Shown piece after piece: positions 1 through 8,071 of a stretch of DNA of 12,267 bases. A program made the translations under genes and the position numbers. The notes under the pieces are model-generated. The model did no database searches, was not told the origin of the DNA, and saw only the letters and a list, made by a program, of their open reading frames with translations. This DNA comes from Acanthaster planci. Lineage: Eukaryota; Echinodermata; Asteroidea; Valvatida; Acanthasteridae. The DNA lies in NCBI RefSeq assembly GCF_001949145.1, contig NW_019091951.1, forward strand, positions 1-12,267, read 5' to 3'. Within the stretch, counting starts at the first letter, position 1. Every line of letters begins with the position of its first letter.

Positions 1-165
1 TTCTCTCTGTAATTTGGTTTTTTGTTCTTTTTTTTATTTTTTTTTTTATAATGTTTAATTGTTTATAGTTTGTGATGTTTTAAACTTTGTAAATCATGTT
101 CAATTCAGCTGACGCTGCGAGGCATGATTATTAATAAACCAATTTGAATGAATGAATGAATGAAT
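1..165 (+). repeat. LINE-like 3' tail ending in (TGAA)n
   Basis: The first bases are T-rich, then come a short unique segment, an AATAAA at 133-138 and five TGAA units from 145 to 164. A non-coding 3' end with a polyadenylation motif closing in a short tandem repeat is the usual look of CR1/L2/RTE-type LINE 3' ends. No reverse transcriptase frame is present, so at most this is a truncated tail whose upstream part lies outside the window. A plain microsatellite next to AT-rich DNA would look similar. Confidence 0.4.
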
Positions 166-298
166 CCCTAGTTGTTGTTCATACCTTACCCAAGCTGTGA
201 AAGCCGTAAACTTCTGCTGAGTGCTCATCTGCCTAGATACTAAATGACCAATCAGTACTGGAGTCATGTGTGATATTTTTTAAGTTGTCCAATGACAG

Positions 299-497
299 CC
301 TGAGCTGTGGCAAGGGCATGTTCTGGGTGGCAGTTTGCCTCAGATTTTTGGCAAGCCTGGCATTCTAAACTTTGCCATCATGCTGACCACATACCTGCCA
401 AATTTTGTCTGTGCTCTGCACTATTTTTCTTTGGACTGGAGGACCTCAAAATCAGAGTCTTTCCCTTATGTTCACAAGTGTTGGCTCTCTATCTTGG
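299..497 (+). CDS. internal exon of an unidentified plus-strand gene
   Basis: A T-rich tract ending in GACAG at 298 is followed by 66 open codons that stop at a consensus donor, G|GTAAGT, at 498. The frame starts at phase 0 (PELWQGHVLGG) and ends KCWLSIL plus one base. The peptide mixes hydrophobic and aromatic residues (IMLTTYLPNF, LHYFSLDW) as in a helical-repeat or globular protein. I do not recognise the family. The good splice sites and the open frame are the evidence; a different frame over the same bases contains an ATG but ignores the donor. The next exon is probably the terminal one near 1402, although the phases disagree by one base. Confidence 0.55.
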
Positions 498-1401
498 GTA
501 AGTTTTAGTCCCTATTTAACTCATTTTATTCTGGGGTTTAGTCATTGCATTTTTTCAAAGTGACTCTTGTTGTAAATTGTAAAAAGAAGCGTACCAATTG
601 ATTTTATGAAGTCTGCACTTTGGGATATTTTCAGAAGTTTAAGCAAATTTATGAAGTTGAAGGTTTTGGCACAGGTATCTTGTAATTTCTTCCACTAGCC
701 AGTAATGTTCTGAGACTAGATCCAAAAGAGGTGTTTCCTCAGAAAGCTTTGCTTTTACATTTAGCTTAAGACATGTGTTTAGCAAATTATTTGAGGCGGT
801 TTGAGTGTACTTGTCAATTACTTTGACTTATAACTTAGTGGAGGCTGGGAATAAGTTGTGCCCTTCACTGCATTGAGAAATATGAACAGATTTTGAATAT
901 ATGTGTAATTGAGGACTTATCACCCATCATATCCATGGTGTAAGTGACAGTCTGACTGTAGTCCTACAGTTTGGACTGATGCTTTTGAAATGTTTTTTTT
1001 TTCCCGATGACTATGGTTTATTGAAAAGGGTTTCGTGAATATTTGATATATTCTGATGTGCGTTGAATTCATCAGAAGTTAGAGATATAATTTTCTCTTG
1101 GTCAAGCTTTAGACTTTGTTTTCACATATACCTATATATATAACAAGTCCGATTAAGAGTTTTCGCCAACTGATTCCTACCTCATGACATGTGGGACTGA
1201 GAAATGTATTCCTAGGGTGATCTTGTCTAGTTTTAAGATTTGTTCTAAGTCAGTGCCTCAGATGTATTTTCCATTTACATGTTAACTTAATGCAAGATGG
1301 TATTTTATTTTGAGGTCCGTATACGATGTACATCTACCAAAGCATGTAACCCATAGAAAGTCGGTTGCGTTGGTCTGACCTGGTAAACGTTTTTAAATTA
1401 G
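498..1401 (+). other. probable intron, no other gene seen
   Basis: This stretch runs from a consensus GTAAGT donor to a TTAG acceptor. It is AT-rich with T runs (for example around 992-1002) and short TATA repeats near 1134, and stops are dense in all frames. A micro-exon here is possible and would explain the phase mismatch between the flanking exons, but I could not pick one out. Confidence 0.4.
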
Positions 1402-1534
1402 TAATGTGGCACGGACCACTATGCTCTCCATCTTAGTTAGTGAACTGCATGTTCTGAAAGAGGGTCTGGAGGGGAGTCTCTGTAGTCCACCTGAAGAGCT
1501 GTCCCAAGGCATCCCAGCCACCAAGCTATTGTGA
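1402..1534 (+). CDS. candidate terminal coding exon of the same plus-strand gene
   Basis: After a weak pyrimidine tract and TTAG at 1398-1401, the frame beginning one base in reads NVARTTMLSILVSELHVL and continues with an acidic, proline-containing end to a TGA at 1532-1534. The composition looks coding (leucine-rich, then ELSQGIPATKLL), and a 3' untranslated region with AATAAA follows about 340 bases later. Joined directly to the exon ending at 497, the phase is off by one, so either a small exon lies between, the acceptor differs, or one base has been lost. Family not recognised. Confidence 0.42.
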
Positions 1535-1895
1535 CTTGCAGACACAGCACAAGTACACCAAGGCATCTGTGGCATTAATCACCAGCATCAATCTTGCGTT
1601 ACATTTCTTCCGCTGAACTTTTGCTCTCCACTTTTGTCAACCAGCTACACAACATGATGGACTCCTTTTCTCCCACCTTGGAATGACTTGTCGCAACTCA
1701 TCTCTACATCTAGAACTTTGGCGCCGTTTTTTTCCCTTGAACTCAAAATGTATTCTGACTTAACAGGATGCTGCATTTTCTGTAAACCTCCTATTTTAAC
1801 TTTTGGCCATCTGAATTGGTGTTCTCTGGATTCACTTCATATTTCTCACATTGATTGGCTTGTTCATTCCCTCCAATAAAGCTAAATCTCTTTTG
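1535..1895 (+). other. probable 3' untranslated region of the plus-strand gene
   Basis: Non-coding sequence lies between the TGA at 1532 and a canonical AATAAA at 1875-1880. A 63-codon ATG-started frame at 1688-1879 is present but ends within the poly(A) signal and resembles nothing, so I treat it as chance. Confidence 0.4.
1875..1880 (+). terminator. AATAAA polyadenylation signal
   Basis: Canonical hexamer downstream of the candidate terminal exon, with cleavage expected 10-30 bases later. Several other AATAAA copies on this strand (near 2104, 2133, 2340 and 2430) lie in AT-rich DNA with no open frame before them, so this is the best placed one. Confidence 0.45.
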
Positions 1896-2477
1896 TATAT
1901 CAATCCTGAATTGTGTAAGATCAAGAGTTTATTCAAAAGGGAATTGAACTAATATGAAATTTGGTTCCGACTATTTTGAAATGTGAATCATGGGTTACAG
2001 TTGATTAAAGTGAATAATTGAACCACAATAATTGTTCAACAGCAACGAATGTGATACCCGATAAGTGTTTAATTAAAAACATCATGCACATGGTGGTACA
2101 CAAATAAAGATAACATGTACATGTATGGTGAATAAAATGCAAGAATTTCAGAATCACAAATGTGAAGAGGATGTACAGTTAACACTGAATCTTCCTTGTG
2201 ATATAGACTTGGATCGAAGTTGGTCAGTTAGACTGTTTTGACTGTACACGTCTTGACTAGCATATGTAGCCTATTAAAATCAAGCAGGATCTGGTATTAG
2301 GGTGTTGTAGATACCATTTGATGCTTCATCTCACAGTGTAATAAAACCAGTGTCCTTAAGCAATCGGTGCGGCATCTGATTGTCAAACGTCAATGGTTAA
2401 AGCAGTTACAATGTGTATTTGTGAAATGTAATAAACAATGGAGTTAACATGTACATTTGTGACTCAGAAGTCCTAAG
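1896..2477 (-). other. convergent intergenic / 3' untranslated DNA of the P2X7-tail-like gene
   Basis: No open frame is supported. On the minus strand an ATTAAA variant lies at 2068-2073 and a canonical AATAAA at 1928-1933; either could end the transcript of the minus-strand gene whose stop is at 2478-2480. A double TACATGT-type palindrome is at about 2113-2126. Confidence 0.4.
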
Positions 2478-2620
2478 TTATATCTCCTGAAAACCTCTGT
2501 ACTCATCTGAAGGGTATTTTTCCCGGATTTTATGGACTGCACAGGAAGGAAGTGGCAGTCTGACATTTCGTTCTAGGAAGCACCAGCACCATCTGGCGAT
2601 ACGCCGTGTGTCTGTTTTTC
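2478..2620 (-). pseudogene. exon 3: C-terminal half of the domain, frameshifted
   Basis: A CTTTTTACAG acceptor precedes an exon that reads KNRHTAYRQM in phase with exon 2. The conserved WCW stretch, LPSCAVHKIREKYP and the final FQEI-stop (TAA at 2478-2480) follow in another frame. In the phased frame translation stops at a TAA near 2533. The break falls in a TGGTGC/TGGTGC short repeat, so slippage is a natural cause. Confidence 0.78.
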
Positions 2621-2832
2621 CTGTAAAAAGTGGTAGATAGCACATAATGTTAATTGTTTATTGGCGCAGAATTTAAATGTACATTTTTTATCTTATTGAA
2701 ATATTCAATTAATACTTGCCAAATCACAAATACAATAACCAAATCACTTGCATCAGGCATTTTATTTGTTTTGAGGGGATGCAGGCCACATAAAATGACT
2801 TGTATAAACTAGATAGGGTTACTTGCACTCAC

Positions 2833-3060
2833 TGGTTTTCAGTTGCATTGTGTCGTCCTTGGCCATACTGCTGGCGATACTGGAAGTACACAGTTTCCAA
2901 TACCCACTGATCTAGACAAACAGAGTAGAATCCTGGATGTTCTGTGATGCAATTAAGATCCGCTTCAATGTTATCCATTTTCTGACCAACCTGGTTGATC
3001 TCCTTACAGCACAAGGATTCTCGAACAGCTGGCATAATTTGATACTCTCCGCAGGAACAC
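2833..3060 (-). CDS. exon 2: cysteine-rich half of the P2X7-tail-like domain
   Basis: 228 bases with a CTACAG acceptor and a GTGAGT donor. Key residues are CSCG, the MPAVRESLCCKEI segment and CITEHPGFYSVCL, followed by aromatic WVLETVYFQYRQQY. In the P2X7 tail the clustered cysteines coordinate zinc; here the pattern appears complete for this half. The exon leaves phase 2 (CA), joining to GAAAAAC in exon 3. Confidence 0.82.
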
Positions 3061-3811
3061 CTGTAGCCAAAATGAAAAAGGGAAAGAGCTCCATATTAAA
3101 GTTTACTCAGTCTCCCCTTTAGTAATAAAAAACCTTCAGAATTCAATTACACGTACATGTCAAGTCAATTTGAGCAGCGAGGACACGCATTTTCAATGAA
3201 GACATAACTTCAGAACAGTCTCATAGGATTTATTCACAAGGGGGTCTTATCTTCAATGTCTTATAAGGAATTTTTTCCTCAAACGCAAGAATTTTTATGA
3301 AGAAACTGCTCCCCTGCTCCCCCCCCCAAAAAAATCAATCTGGCCTACTTTATTCAGTAAATGTACTTCGTCCTCATGTTGCAAAGAAACCAATTCTCAC
3401 ATTGAGCAGAAAATGGATATGTGCAATGCCCTGAAATTTGTTAGAAATACTTATGACTTGCATTGGCAAAATGGATATGGGCACATGATAACGATGTGTC
3501 ACGCACGTCATATAATGATGTACAAAACATGGCACATCTACATGTAAATATCAAACGTGATCATCTGCACCACTGACTGAACCCCCTGAGTAACAACCCT
3601 ACATGTGGTATCTCTGCCTTTTCCCGACACAAATAGCCCACTGCAAAACGTCTTGGTAAAACTTTCACAACTAAGCCTCATACTGTTGATACAATTACAA
3701 TTCTTTTTACCTCAACGGTTTTCAGAAAAAAAACCTTCCTTGGTTTCCTTAAAGTTTTGCAAAATAAGTTTTTAAAATCAATGTGATCTTCGAAAGGCTT
3801 AGTAAAATTAC
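3061..3811 (-). other. intron 1 of the P2X7-tail-like gene
   Basis: Runs from the GTAATT donor at 3811 to a strong pyrimidine tract ending in CTACAG at 3061 (minus-strand sense). It contains a C run near 3320, TACATGT palindromes near 3150, 3540 and 3600, and no supported gene. Confidence 0.7.
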
Positions 3812-4020
3812 CAGCTGATGTTGTTGAGCCGTCCTTCATCATCATAGTCCACACCAGCAATTTCATGCTCGTCATTGTCGCTTTCAACCTCTGGTTCGTA
3901 CGTGTACGGCAATATCTGCCCAGCCTTGTCTCTGTTATCATTGGAATACGATCCGTCAGAAAAATCGTGATCTACTTCACTGTCCGACAACGATTCTGAT
4001 AAACCTTTTCGCTCTGCCAT
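3812..4020 (-). CDS. exon 1: start and acidic N-terminus of the P2X7-tail-like protein
   Basis: It begins with ATG at 4020 (MAERKGLSESLSDSEVD), runs through Ser/Asp/Glu-rich sequence with a PYTYEPEVESDNDE stretch and ends RLNNIS plus TG at a GTAATT donor. The frame is also open upstream of this ATG to 4185. I choose 4020 because the N-terminus then starts as family members do, and because the upstream residues look like translated 5' untranslated DNA. Phase 2 joins to the G of exon 2 to make Trp, giving the typical W-C-x-C junction. Confidence 0.75.
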
Positions 4021-4131
4021 ATTTTTCGTTGATTGCACTGTGAAAGAATGAACGTGTGTACGTGTATGTTCGTGTGCACAAGGTACCATGGGTACCACCG
4101 TGAGCTTCTGTGCTCTGCTTCGTTCTGCTGA

Positions 4132-4138
4132 TGACGTC
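4132..4138. promoter_or_regulatory. CRE/ATF-like TGACGTC
   Basis: TGACGTC lies about 110 bases upstream of the P2X7-tail-like ATG (minus-strand gene), seven of eight bases of the CREB/ATF palindrome. Its position fits a proximal promoter, but a single short match in 12 kb is weak evidence. Confidence 0.25.
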
Positions 4139-4155
4139 CAACAAACATCACTTAC

Positions 4156-4343
4156 ATAGACCAACCAGGCGGGACAAGAACACACACCCCTAGTGCACGC
4201 TGCAGCGCTACCACATACCAGTCAGGGGTTGCCGCGTTTAAGTGAACTACATGTACTCGCGTTATCCCAGGGCCCATGCAGGGAGTACACGTATACTGAA
4301 TCTGAATACCAGGAGTAGCCACTTGAACGCACCATGATGTAAT
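4156..4343 (-). CDS. candidate exon 2 of the signal-peptide gene
   Basis: A GCATCAG acceptor with pyrimidine-rich sequence upstream opens 62 codons in phase 0 (ITSWCVQVATPGIQIQYTC...). It ends with two bases at a perfect GTAAGT donor at 4155. The upstream exon ending at 4871 is also phase 0, so the two join without disturbing the frame. The peptide has four cysteines and alternating hydrophobic residues (VHVVHLNAATPDWYVVAL), which suits a beta-rich extracellular domain. Family not recognised. The next exon would lie beyond 4151, so the P2X7-tail-like gene is probably nested in the following intron on the same strand. Confidence 0.5.
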
Positions 4344-4870
4344 CTGATGCAACGTCCCAGACGAGAAAAGATGGTGGATGATCAAAACAGGCAAGGCAGT
4401 GTAAAGGGTGCCTTCCCAAACATTTTGAAAACTAGCCTTTTCTGAACAAACTTAGAAAAGATGTTGTGTAAATATCATGCTTTTATTTTTTTGTGTCTCA
4501 AAAAAGTGGGGGGAGGCTGTGTCCCCCCAGCCCTGACAGCCATGTTAATTTCCTCCGCAATGTAGAAATTAATGTTTTTGTATCTTGTAATTTGTAAACT
4601 TGACCTAAAATCTAGATAGGATTTATGAGTGCAACTTACCACTAGTTAAGACTTAACTTTATACACACTTCTCAGTCAGTGGGGTCAAACTTCAGAAAGT
4701 TTACATCACTCAAAAGTTGTTCACGTCGTGTGGCATAGGGGGCCTAATGCAGAAGGTAACGTCACGAAAACAGGGCCCCTCGAAATCTGGACCTCCCACG
4801 ATACATCTTTTATTGAACTATTTTTGGCTAACTTATAGTGTTAGGCAAGTTAAATTTTGTTCAAACTTAC
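4344..4870 (-). other. probable intron between the two signal-peptide-gene exons
   Basis: Bounded by GTAAGT at 4870 and CAG at 4344 in minus-strand sense. It contains a short GGGGGG...CCCCCC inverted repeat near 4507-4527 and no supported open frame. Confidence 0.45.
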
Positions 4871-5071
4871 CGCATTATGGGGAGGTATAGGTACTTCCAG
4901 TTTGAACACACCCTCTCCTTCACTCACTGTACCATTGTACATGTAAGTTTGACTAGATGTGGGAACACTGCACGTCAGGACGAGCATAACAAAGAGGAAC
5001 ATGAAACAAGGCCTCGACCTGCAACAGTACGGAAGCCATGGCCTATATCTTTTCCTCTCGAACGTTCTCAT
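4871..5071 (-). CDS. first coding exon: signal peptide of a secreted or membrane protein
   Basis: ATG at 5071 follows an in-frame TAA upstream, so the start is well placed. The N-terminus is basic (MRTFERKRYRPW), followed by a hydrophobic core PCFMFLFVMLVLTCSV and a small-residue cleavage region PTSSQ, then an NGT glycosylation sequon and VFKLEVPIPPHNA. The exon ends phase 0 at a GTAAGT donor. This is a convincing secretory start. The rest of the protein is needed to say whether it is secreted, single-pass or multi-pass; I do not assign a family. Confidence 0.6.
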
Positions 5072-5792
5072 TTCGATTCCTTGTAACTTGAACGGGAGAG
5101 AAATTTAAGCCCCACACTGAAGTCTGAAGAATAATACCCTTGCTTCAGACCGACAGATAACGAGGGAAGGTTTTAAATGAAAATTCACGCAGACCGGTTA
5201 TGCTGTCATGGCCGTAGGTGCATTGTACGATACGATGAGCAGCCCGCCCCGCGCCCGAGGTATAATCACAATACTGTACATGTCGTAGTGGACTGGTTAA
5301 CGGCCCCGTTCCTAAATATAGGGACCGGTAACCAGCTGCAGTTAAAAGTGCGCGTATCACGTATGTTCGGCCCCCATAGGGTTGCACTAAACCAAAAACG
5401 CGCCCGTAGAAAACAGTGCAAAATCGGACCGAAATAGCGCCGCCTGTTGACTCTCGTGAAGAGGTTGGCCTCCGTTTTTTTCACTGGAAATTCAAGATTA
5501 TGGCCAGAAGATCACTTTTCGTTTCAATTTTATAGGGGTTTGCCACGAAAAAAAATTTATTCGCCGTGAACGAAGATACCCCCAAAATAGCAGTAAAACT
5601 AAGCGCTCATTTCTGAGTATAGCCACCTGCCTCTATCCAAAATAAATCCCCAATTTCGGGCTTTTTGTGAAAGAAATACCCTGAACATGATGCGTCCTGA
5701 TCGGATTATGGCCTGTCGTAATGTAAAAACTCCATTATATAGACGGGATAGGACATCGCGCATTGTTTGTGCACAAAATGCGCGGCCGAACA
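5072..5792. promoter_or_regulatory. CpG-rich divergent intergenic region
   Basis: This lies between the minus-strand ATG at 5071 and a plus-strand ATG at 5793. From about 5200 to 5450 CpG is clearly more frequent than in the AT-rich flanks (GCGCCC, GTGCGCGT, ACGCGCCCG). Several 70-86 codon frames on both strands reflect the high GC and look unlike proteins. The layout suggests a shared bidirectional promoter. Confidence 0.4.
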
Positions 5793-5800
5793 ATGGCGGC
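5790..5800 (+). promoter_or_regulatory. YY1-type element overlapping a start codon
   Basis: ACAATGGCGGC preceded by A gives the AAnATGGCGGC consensus in the sense orientation. In animal promoters such sites sit just downstream of the transcription start. Confidence 0.4.
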
Positions 5801-5811
5801 GCTGCAGGAGG
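5793..5811 (+). CDS. candidate short first coding exon (MAALQE)
   Basis: The ATG sits in AACAATGGCGGC, a full match to the YY1 element AAnATGGCGGC that often marks the start codon of TATA-less housekeeping genes, and an A at -3 with G at +4 makes a good initiation context. The frame reads MAALQEG and meets GTAATG at 5812. If that donor is not used the frame stays open to TAA at 5877, with another donor-like GTAAGG at 5876. Downstream exons are not identified; the virus-like block begins soon after, so the gene may be interrupted or may continue past the window. Confidence 0.35.
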
Positions 5812-5943
5812 GTAATGTGGTATGCTGTTCATTTCAACAAGCACTGAGCATACAGTGCTTATTAATATACGTTGGGTAAGGGCAAACCTGTTATATATAT
5901 AATGTTCATTTCTGGTCAATATAACCTTTTTCTCATGGGATGA

Positions 5944-6279
5944 TGGCTGAGACCTCGGTATCCCTCCCGAAAACAAGCCAGAAATAAACAGAAAATCCTA
6001 AAATTAAACGAGCTTCACAGAAGTGAAGTTCAAGTTGATTGGGATTCTGCCGAGCCGTATTACGACACGGAGGGATTACGTGAGGTTGGGCTGACCAAGC
6101 CTTCAGAATTCAAAGCATGGTGTCTCATGGCCGCTTGGAGGAGGTGGAGACATATCAATACAAATGGAAAGAACGGCCGAAACTACCGGCCCTCTAATGA
6201 TATACGTGTTTTTTATTTTTTTTTACTGGATGCGCAATTGACGGTGGAGGACGGAAATATTAAGAGTCTAGTGTATTAA
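5944..6279 (+). CDS. unidentified 112-codon open frame before the ATPase
   Basis: Open from just after TGA at 5941 to TAA at 6277, with no ATG until 6127. It reads a basic start (RKQARNKQKILKLNELHR), an acidic middle (VDWDSAEPYYDTEGL), a Trp/Arg cluster (WCLMAAWRRWRH) and a C-terminus LTVEDGNIKSLVY. It ends 21 bases before the ATPase ATG, which suits a compact viral gene order, and lacks an obvious start, which suits truncation at its 5' side by the junction with host DNA. It could instead be host exon sequence. Function unknown. Confidence 0.35.
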   Translation, partial: WLRPRYPSRKQARNKQKILKLNELHRSEVQVDWDSAEPYYDTEGLREVGLTKPSEFKAWCLMAAWRRWRHINTNGKNGRNYRPSNDIRVFYFFLLDAQLTVEDGNIKSLVY

Positions 6280-6300
6280 ATTGGTTTTAAATTAAAATAA

Positions 6301-6910
6301 ATGGGGACAATGTATAAAAATCCACACTGTGCTTTAGTCGTAGGTAAGACTGGGAGCGGGAAAACTCGGTAGGTGCTCGATTTTTTTGAAGCGGGTATAA
6401 ATTTACATTTGAAGCGATTTTGATAATTTGCCCCACTTTATTTAAAAATAAAACTTATTTAGACCGTTTATGGATTTATACTGATGACAATGCATATTTA
6501 TGCGATTTGGATCGAGAAAATTTAGAATTGAATGAGGCGATTGACTTGAATCAAACTTTTTTGACGGGGTAAATACGCTGTTTATCATTGACAATTGCGC
6601 TGCAGATCAGTTTATTAAGTATCGAAAGCGATCAAAGGGTAGCACTCCCTTGCGCGCTAAGTCGAATGGCTCTCAGCGGTAGGCAATTTAATCACACGTG
6701 TTGGCTATTGAGCCAAAATTATAATTTGGTATTGAAGGATTTTCGGAAAAACACGGCGTGGATTGCCATGTTCTATTGTAAAGATAAAAATTCATTTGAC
6801 CAGTGTTTAGACGAGAAAGACATAGTGCCAGATTTCAAAAAGGGAAATAATTAAAAGGCACTTTAAACACTGAGCCTCCAGCAAATTATTGCATTCAATT
6901 AAAAAAATGA
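6301..6910 (+). pseudogene. A32/FtsK-HerA-type DNA packaging ATPase, multiply broken
   Basis: Packaging ATPases of this superfamily pump double-stranded DNA into preformed capsids. ATG at 6301 (or 6310) is followed by Walker A GKTGSGKT at 6343-6366. A hydrophobic strand ending CPT and an NKTYLDRLW segment follow at 6417-6470. A Walker B-like LFIID-N lies at 6578-6595, with Asn where the catalytic acidic residue is expected. Then come LSGRQ, a sensor-like WLLSQNYN and FYCKDKNSFDQCL at 6668-6820, and the frame closes with TGA at 6908. Breaks: TAG at 6370, and frame changes near 6415-6420, 6565-6575, 6610-6665 and 6850-6860. About 200 codons matches small members of the family. It is non-functional as it stands. 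Confidence 0.75.
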
Positions 6911-6940
6911 GAAAATGTATTTACGTAATATTGAAATTAT

Positions 6941-7030
6941 ATGGAGAATAAGATATGTAGCCGTTGTCATAGATTTAAAAAATTCGGATTCTGGCCGAAC
7001 ACAATAAGCAATAAGCGTCTGAAATTTTAG
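6941..7030 (+). pseudogene. small CxxC-H zinc-finger-like fragment
   Basis: ATG at 6941 reads MENKICSRCHRFKKFGFW and stops at TAG 7028. CSRCH followed by basic and aromatic residues looks like the first half of a small zinc finger; the second pair of ligands is not found before the stop. It sits between the ATPase and the hydrophobic frame on the same strand. A chance frame is possible. Confidence 0.3.
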
Positions 7031-7070
7031 ACACGGAATAAATTTTAAAAAAGCTTTATAATAAGGATAA

Positions 7071-7307
7071 GTAACGCTAAATCTATAGACGTATCGCAAA
7101 TACGGTTTACCACGCGCCGTTGTCAGCATACTTTCCATGGGATACGCCATATTATCAAATAAGCTGTTTAAAATTAAACCGCCCGATTTTAATGAATTAT
7201 CTGTCGAAGACGCGTTAAAATTAACCGAAGTGTCGTGTGGTGCATTGGCCACGCAAGGATGGTTAGTATTGCAGGGAATATTGCCGACGAGTTTACCAAC
7301 CGCTTAA
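7071..7307 (+). pseudogene. small hydrophobic protein of the virus-like block, one nonsense codon
   Basis: In one frame, a TAG at 7086 is followed by 72 open codons to TAA at 7305. The peptide has a run YGLPRAVVSILSMGYAIL, a PPDFNELSVEDALKL segment and a second hydrophobic part TQGWLVLQGILP. Two hydrophobic stretches suggest a small membrane-associated protein. The frame ends 30 bases before the next ATG, as expected in a tightly packed genome. The opposite-strand 117-codon frame over the same bases looks like a shadow. Family not named; assignment to the element is by context. Confidence 0.42.
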
Positions 7308-7337
7308 AAATAAACACCTGTTTATTTTAAAGTAAAA

Positions 7338-8057
7338 ATGGCAGAAGGCGAATTTGACCCGGCAGAAATACCCCATTAGACGGAGGGGACTCAAATTTAG
7401 CGTACGACGATGAAGATTTTGAAGATTTTTTAGAAACGGTAGAAATTAGCAGTCAACTCGATATAACTTCTTTCACGTGCGGCTCAGTAAGGCCGAAATT
7501 GACCGTCGACCCCACACTGGCACGTTGGAATTGAGCACGCATGCATCTTTAACTATGCCAAGAGTAGACAGTTTTTACGAGTATTACATAAATGGGCCGA
7601 ACGGACGTACCTAAATCCACGCATTACGATTTTCTTTTAATATTGGCCAAACCAGGGCTTATTCTTCAAAAGTGCTGAAAGGTGGACCACGAGGGAAGTT
7701 CTTTTTAAGAGGAAAACGAGTCCGATACTTTAGTATCTCTTGACACGATAGAAAGAGCCGCTGGTTATTCCGGCACTCCATTCGTTAAGATGTTTTAGGC
7801 TTTGAAGATTACGGCCGAGAAATTGAACAAGCGGGTCAGAGTTTAGAAATGATTCAACTAGAAACGATAAACCCCGGAACTGTCAGGTGAGCGAACTTGT
7901 AGAAGACGTAACAAACGATAAACAAGTGCAATCACACACACGGAAGGATTAAACCGAGAATTAAATTCGAGAATTGAAAGCGCTAAATAAATCTTTACAG
8001 GCCACTAAAGCTGCGCTGATTTTAAACCAGGGTAAATTAGATCAATTGGACGAATAA
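7338..8057 (+). pseudogene. acidic protein of the virus-like block (MAEGEFD...), multiply frameshifted
   Basis: ATG at 7338 has an AAAAATGG context and starts MAEGEFDPAEIP. TAG at 7377 is bypassed by a frame change; the next piece has a strongly acidic run (YDDEDFEDFLETVEIS) and ends at TGA 7532. A third piece carries MPRVDSFYEYYINGPNG and ends at 7612. Later pieces carry RWTTREVLF, SLDTIERAAGYSG (TAG at 7796) and a charged, helical end closing LDQLDE-stop at 8055. About 240 codons with at least five breaks. The acidic start and coiled tail suggest a structural or scaffold role; I do not know its function. Confidence 0.5.
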
Positions 8058-8071
8058 TTCAACAAGTAAAA

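Larger units (their letters stand above)
2478..4020 (-). pseudogene. P2X7-receptor-tail-like protein, three exons, frameshifted in exon 3
   Basis: Three exons with matching phases (3812-4020, 2833-3060, 2478-2620) encode about 190 residues: an acidic, serine-rich N-terminus, then a cysteine-rich domain. The order CSCG, MPAVRESLCC, CITEHPGF, a WVLETVY/YRQQY stretch, RHTAYRQ, a WCW core and PSCAVHKIREKYP is that of the globular cytoplasmic tail domain known from vertebrate P2X7. Many invertebrate genomes carry this domain without a channel, as small free-standing or fused intracellular proteins of unclear role. No transmembrane segment is visible, so it is not an ion channel. Exon 3 has lost bases between YRQ and WCW (net minus 8, or equivalent), which puts the second half out of frame. 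It is thus either a recent pseudogene, a null allele or an assembly error; everything else is intact. Confidence 0.8.

Noticed and set aside
1393-1575. 60-codon minus-strand frame
   Set aside because: It is the reverse of the candidate terminal exon and has no splice or start context of its own.
3678-3941. 87-codon minus-strand frame
   Set aside because: It overlaps P2X7-tail-like exon 1 in another frame and runs through its donor into the intron.
4082-4096. Near-palindrome with two GGTACC sites
   Set aside because: Short and isolated; no reason to think it is functional.
5145-5484. Overlapping 72-86 codon frames on both strands
   Set aside because: They lie in CpG-rich DNA where stops are rare; arginine/proline-rich translations look like chance.
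5599-5976. 125-codon minus-strand frame, the longest in the host part next to one other of equal length
   Set aside because: No recognisable motifs, spans the YY1-type plus-strand start and AT-rich sequence; composition does not look like a protein.
6899-7252. 117-codon minus-strand frame
   Set aside because: The plus-strand frame over 7089-7307 has better protein character, fits gene order and spacing; the minus frame crosses the ATPase end and the CxxC fragment.
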